Part shown: positions 61,848 to 64,000 of the stretch, piece after piece
Layout of the letters: every line of letters begins with the position of its first letter
How positions within the stretch are numbered: the first letter of the stretch is position 1
NCBI GenBank assembly: GCA_037479115.1
Contig: JBBFLK010000006.1
Span: forward strand, 38,377-102,376
Direction of reading: 5' to 3'
Length of the DNA stretch: 64,000 nucleotides
Source: Anaerohalosphaeraceae bacterium
Lineage (GTDB): Bacteria > Planctomycetota > Phycisphaerae > Sedimentisphaerales > Anaerohalosphaeraceae
Program-made: the position numbers and the translations under genes
Notes under the pieces: model-generated
What the model saw: the letters and a program-made list of their open reading frames with translations, nothing else
The model's database searches: none
What the model was told of the DNA's origin: nothing

Positions 61848-64000
61848 GTGTCAACAATCGACAACTTCAAAAAGGGGTATCTGCCTTGGTTTTGCCTGTT
61901 TGCTTTGACCGCTTTTTTGGCTGTGTTTGCGATTCAATCCGTCCGGGCGGAAACGCTTTCTGAAACCCAGTCCAAACAGAAAAGAGCCGAAGAATACATC
62001 CGCGTTGCCCAGGAACAAATTAAACGCGGGCTTTATCAATCCGCAGAAACCCTCCTCAAAGAAATCCGCGACAATTACGCCCCTTATCTGACGGACGCTC
62101 AGATTGCGACTGTTGACGCCCTCTCCAGACAGACGGCCGAAGCACTCGAATCACGCCGACGAATGCCGGAAATCATCAAACAGGCCGAAGAATTATCCTC
62201 CGCCGGCCAGCATCAGCAGGCCCTCACACTTCTGAACGGCATTCTGGCCAGTCCGTATCTGTCTGAGAAAGAACGCAGCACCATCCAGGGCATCGCCCAG
62301 AATGTCCAGGCCAATCTGGATGCAGAACGGGCGAAAATCCAGGCGATTTATGACCAGGCCGTCCAGGATTATCAGCAGAAGAACTATGAAAAAGCCAAGG
62401 CCGGTTTTATGCAGGCCGCCCAGTCCGGTATGGAGGTGCGAGGTTCGATTTCTCCAATGGATTATCTGAAAATGATTGAGCAGGTGCAGCAGACGCCGCC
62501 GGCCGTTCAGCCCGCACCGACTGTTTTGCAGCCCGCCTTAAAACCGCAGGAGCAGATTGAAATCGAAATTATGCAGATGGTTCCGGCAACCCCTGCTCCG
62601 GCCGAATCAGCTCCCGCAGAAGTCTCTTCTGCGGCTCCGGCTGCACCGGAGGCCCCTGCGGAACCTTCTGTGCCGGCTTTGCCTGAATCCGCGGCGACCG
62701 CTGCCGTAACCGCCGCAGAACCTCAGCCGGCCCCCGCCGCAGCACCGGTTCAAACTGTTCCCGCTCAACAGACCGATTCTTACTTAAATGAAGTTCTGCG
62801 AAAGCAGTCCGTCCAAATCGGATATGTTACGGCGATTGTTCAGGACGCATTAGCCAAGGCTGACCAGGCGCTGGCCCAAAAAGATTTCACCCAGGCCCGT
62901 CAGGCCCTGCGAAGGGCTTTCGCCTCGATTGAAACCAACAAACTTCTCCTCGGAGATGAACGATACAAAAACTTCCAGCTCCAGCTGGCTCAGAAGGAAG
63001 AAGAGGTCAACCGAAGCCAGGATGCCTTCACCACAGCCCAGCAGAGACAGCAGGAACTGCAGGCCCGTCAGCTGGCCGAGCAGAATCGCGCCGAGATGGA
63101 GCAGCGGCGGGCCAGAGCCATCGCTGACTTCATGCAGAGAGCGTATGCGTTTCTCGATGAGCAGCGCTACGAAGAAGCCCTCGGCCAGCTCGAGCAGCTG
63201 CTGGCGGTTGACCCGCTGAACCAGAACGCCCTGATTCTCAAGAAAACCCTCGAAGATACCGTCCGTTGGCGGGAACAGCGCGCCATTCAGGAAGAGTCTC
63301 AAAAAGAAGAATTACGGCTGCTTCTGGAAGCGGACCGGCGGTCAATTCCCTATTTCAATGAGATTACCTATCCGAAAAACTGGAAGGAAATCGCCGCTCG
63401 CCGAGAAGCCGCTGAAAAAGAGGACTTAGACCCCAAAACCACCGCGGTCGAAAAACAGCTGGAAACGATTGTGGATTTATCCGGCTCTATCACAGAAGAA
63501 ACTACCTTCCAGGAGGCTCTCGAGATTCTGCGTACAGCCGTGGACCCGCCCCTGCGCATCACCCCCATCTGGGCCAATTTGGTTGATACGGCCTTTGTTC
63601 AGAGGGAAACAATCTTAAATATCCCGGGGGCCAGTCTGCACGGCATTACACTAAAAATGGCCCTCGAACTGGTTATCAATGCCATCAATGCCAGCGCCAT
63701 CTCCGAAATCGGCTATATGATTAAGGAAGGCGTGATTATCATTGCCACCCTCGAATATCTCGATACCAACGTCAGCAACCGCTACTTCCACAAAGTCTAT
63801 GACATCTCCGAACTGCTCAGTCCGCCGGCCAATTTTGATGAGTACAACAGCGGCGGCTGGGGCGGCGCCGGAACCAGCGGAACCAGCGGCGACGGCGGAA
63901 CCCGAAGCGGCGGTACCAGCCGCGGCGGCGGAAGCATGGGTGGAATGGGAGGAGGCATGGGGGGCATGGGCGGCGGCATGATGGGCGGCGGCATGATGGG
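61848..64000 (+). CDS. Large exported TPR / coiled-coil / secretin-N0-like protein, 3' end beyond window
   Basis: At least 717 aa, open at the right edge. GTG 61848 follows GGAGG by 5 nt. An N-terminal hydrophobic segment (YLPWFCLFALTAFLAVFAIQ) acts as signal. Then TPR-like helices (about 50-210; QEQIKRGLYQSAETLLKEIR, DYQQKKNYEKAKAGFMQAAQ), an Ala/Pro-rich linker (about 215-305), a long Gln-rich coiled coil (about 310-510) including another TPR unit (YEEALGQLEQLLAVDPLNQN), and an N0/STN-like domain (about 535-660; TTFQEALEILRTAVDPPLRI, IPGASLHGITLKMALELVIN, IKEGVIIIATLEYLDTN). From residue 667 it is Gly/Ser, then Gly/Met repeats. It may continue into a secretin or similar export protein; the C-terminal type cannot be seen. 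Confidence 0.8.
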   Translation, partial: MSTIDNFKKGYLPWFCLFALTAFLAVFAIQSVRAETLSETQSKQKRAEEYIRVAQEQIKRGLYQSAETLLKEIRDNYAPYLTDAQIATVDALSRQTAEALESRRRMPEIIKQAEELSSAGQHQQALTLLNGILASPYLSEKERSTIQGIAQNVQANLDAERAKIQAIYDQAVQDYQQKNYEKAKAGFMQAAQSGMEVRGSISPMDYLKMIEQVQQTPPAVQPAPTVLQPALKPQEQIEIEIMQMVPATPAPAESAPAEVSSAAPAAPEAPAEPSVPALPESAATAAVTAAEPQPAPAAAPVQTVPAQQTDSYLNEVLRKQSVQIGYVTAIVQDALAKADQALAQKDFTQARQALRRAFASIETNKLLLGDERYKNFQLQLAQKEEEVNRSQDAFTTAQQRQQELQARQLAEQNRAEMEQRRARAIADFMQRAYAFLDEQRYEEALGQLEQLLAVDPLNQNALILKKTLEDTVRWREQRAIQEESQKEELRLLLEADRRSIPYFNEITYPKNWKEIAARREAAEKEDLDPKTTAVEKQLETIVDLSGSITEETTFQEALEILRTAVDPPLRITPIWANLVDTAFVQRETILNIPGASLHGITLKMALELVINAINASAISEIGYMIKEGVIIIATLEYLDTNVSNRYFHKVYDISELLSPPANFDEYNSGGWGGAGTSGTSGDGGTRSGGTSRGGGSMGGMGGGMGGMGGGMMGGGMM

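Noticed and set aside
62850..63302. 150-codon minus-strand frame within the right-edge gene
   Set aside because: Leu-rich antisense of a Gln-rich coiled coil; the plus-strand frame is open for 717 codons with a good ribosome site.
1..64000. tRNA, rRNA and riboswitch genes
   Set aside because: All spacers longer than about 100 nt were read; none shows a cloverleaf, T-loop consensus or a known riboswitch core.

Overview
The window looks like a chromosomal segment of a Planctomycetota bacterium, most likely class Phycisphaerae (inference, no rRNA marker is present). The reasons are the many Tat-exported Gfo/Idh/MocA oxidoreductases mixed with TIM-barrel sugar isomerases, DUF1080, DUF6807 and URO-D-like proteins; a hybrid type II secretion / type IV pilus operon with PilMNO-like proteins; two groEL genes around one groES; and good Shine-Dalgarno sequences on most genes. 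Coding density is high. Most genes lie on the minus strand in long runs with overlapping or nearly touching stops and starts. No tRNA, rRNA or CRISPR array was recognised.

Region by region (minus-strand operons read right to left). 1-9.9 kb: one tight minus-strand operon for sugar or glycoside oxidation. It holds four full Gfo/Idh/MocA enzymes (three with Tat leaders), two xylose-isomerase-like proteins (one fused to DUF1080), a secreted HEAT-repeat protein and, cut by the left edge, another Tat-leader protein. 10-24 kb: housekeeping and central metabolism: quinone oxidoreductase-like protein, ClpB, a REC-HPt hybrid regulator, a PIN-TRAM membrane protein, a PatB/MalY aminotransferase, a D-2-hydroxyacid dehydrogenase, a two-subunit 2-oxoacid:ferredoxin oxidoreductase, and ftsW-murG. 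24-26.4 kb: an ABC exporter (ATPase plus multi-span permease). 26.5-42.3 kb: a 16-kb operon for a GspG/H/I/J/K pseudopilus, PilM/N/O/P-like platform proteins, secretin GspD, a TPR lipoprotein, a histidine kinase, a CheY-like regulator, a GAF/HD-GYP protein, a STAS protein, ATPase GspE and platform protein GspF. A strong terminator and a small palindrome cluster sit just after gspG.

42.6-44.15 kb: two mosaics of GC-rich palindromes (four families in a recurring order) flanking a single-domain Y1 HUH transposase of the REP-associated type. A 30-nt hairpin module is inserted in the loops of two different palindrome families. This is the most unusual stretch of the window. 44.2-49.1 kb: a second sugar-type operon (URO-D-like protein, DUF6807 lipoprotein, Tat Gfo/Idh, lipoprotein Gfo/Idh). 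49.1-54.8 kb: polA, then on the plus strand a small membrane protein overlapping a PAS histidine kinase, and a secreted EEP-family hydrolase. 54.8-60.6 kb: a chaperone operon groEL2-groES-groEL1-dnaJ-grpE-fmdB. 60.9-64 kb: tsaB, and divergently a long secreted TPR / coiled-coil / secretin-N0-like protein that runs off the right edge in a Gly-Met-rich tract.

How they fit together: the two oxidoreductase operons suggest that sugars or glycosides are oxidised outside the cytoplasm and then cleaved or rearranged. The secretion operon could deliver enzymes for this and carries its own signalling genes. Both ideas rest on family membership and gene context; no substrate can be read from the sequence.
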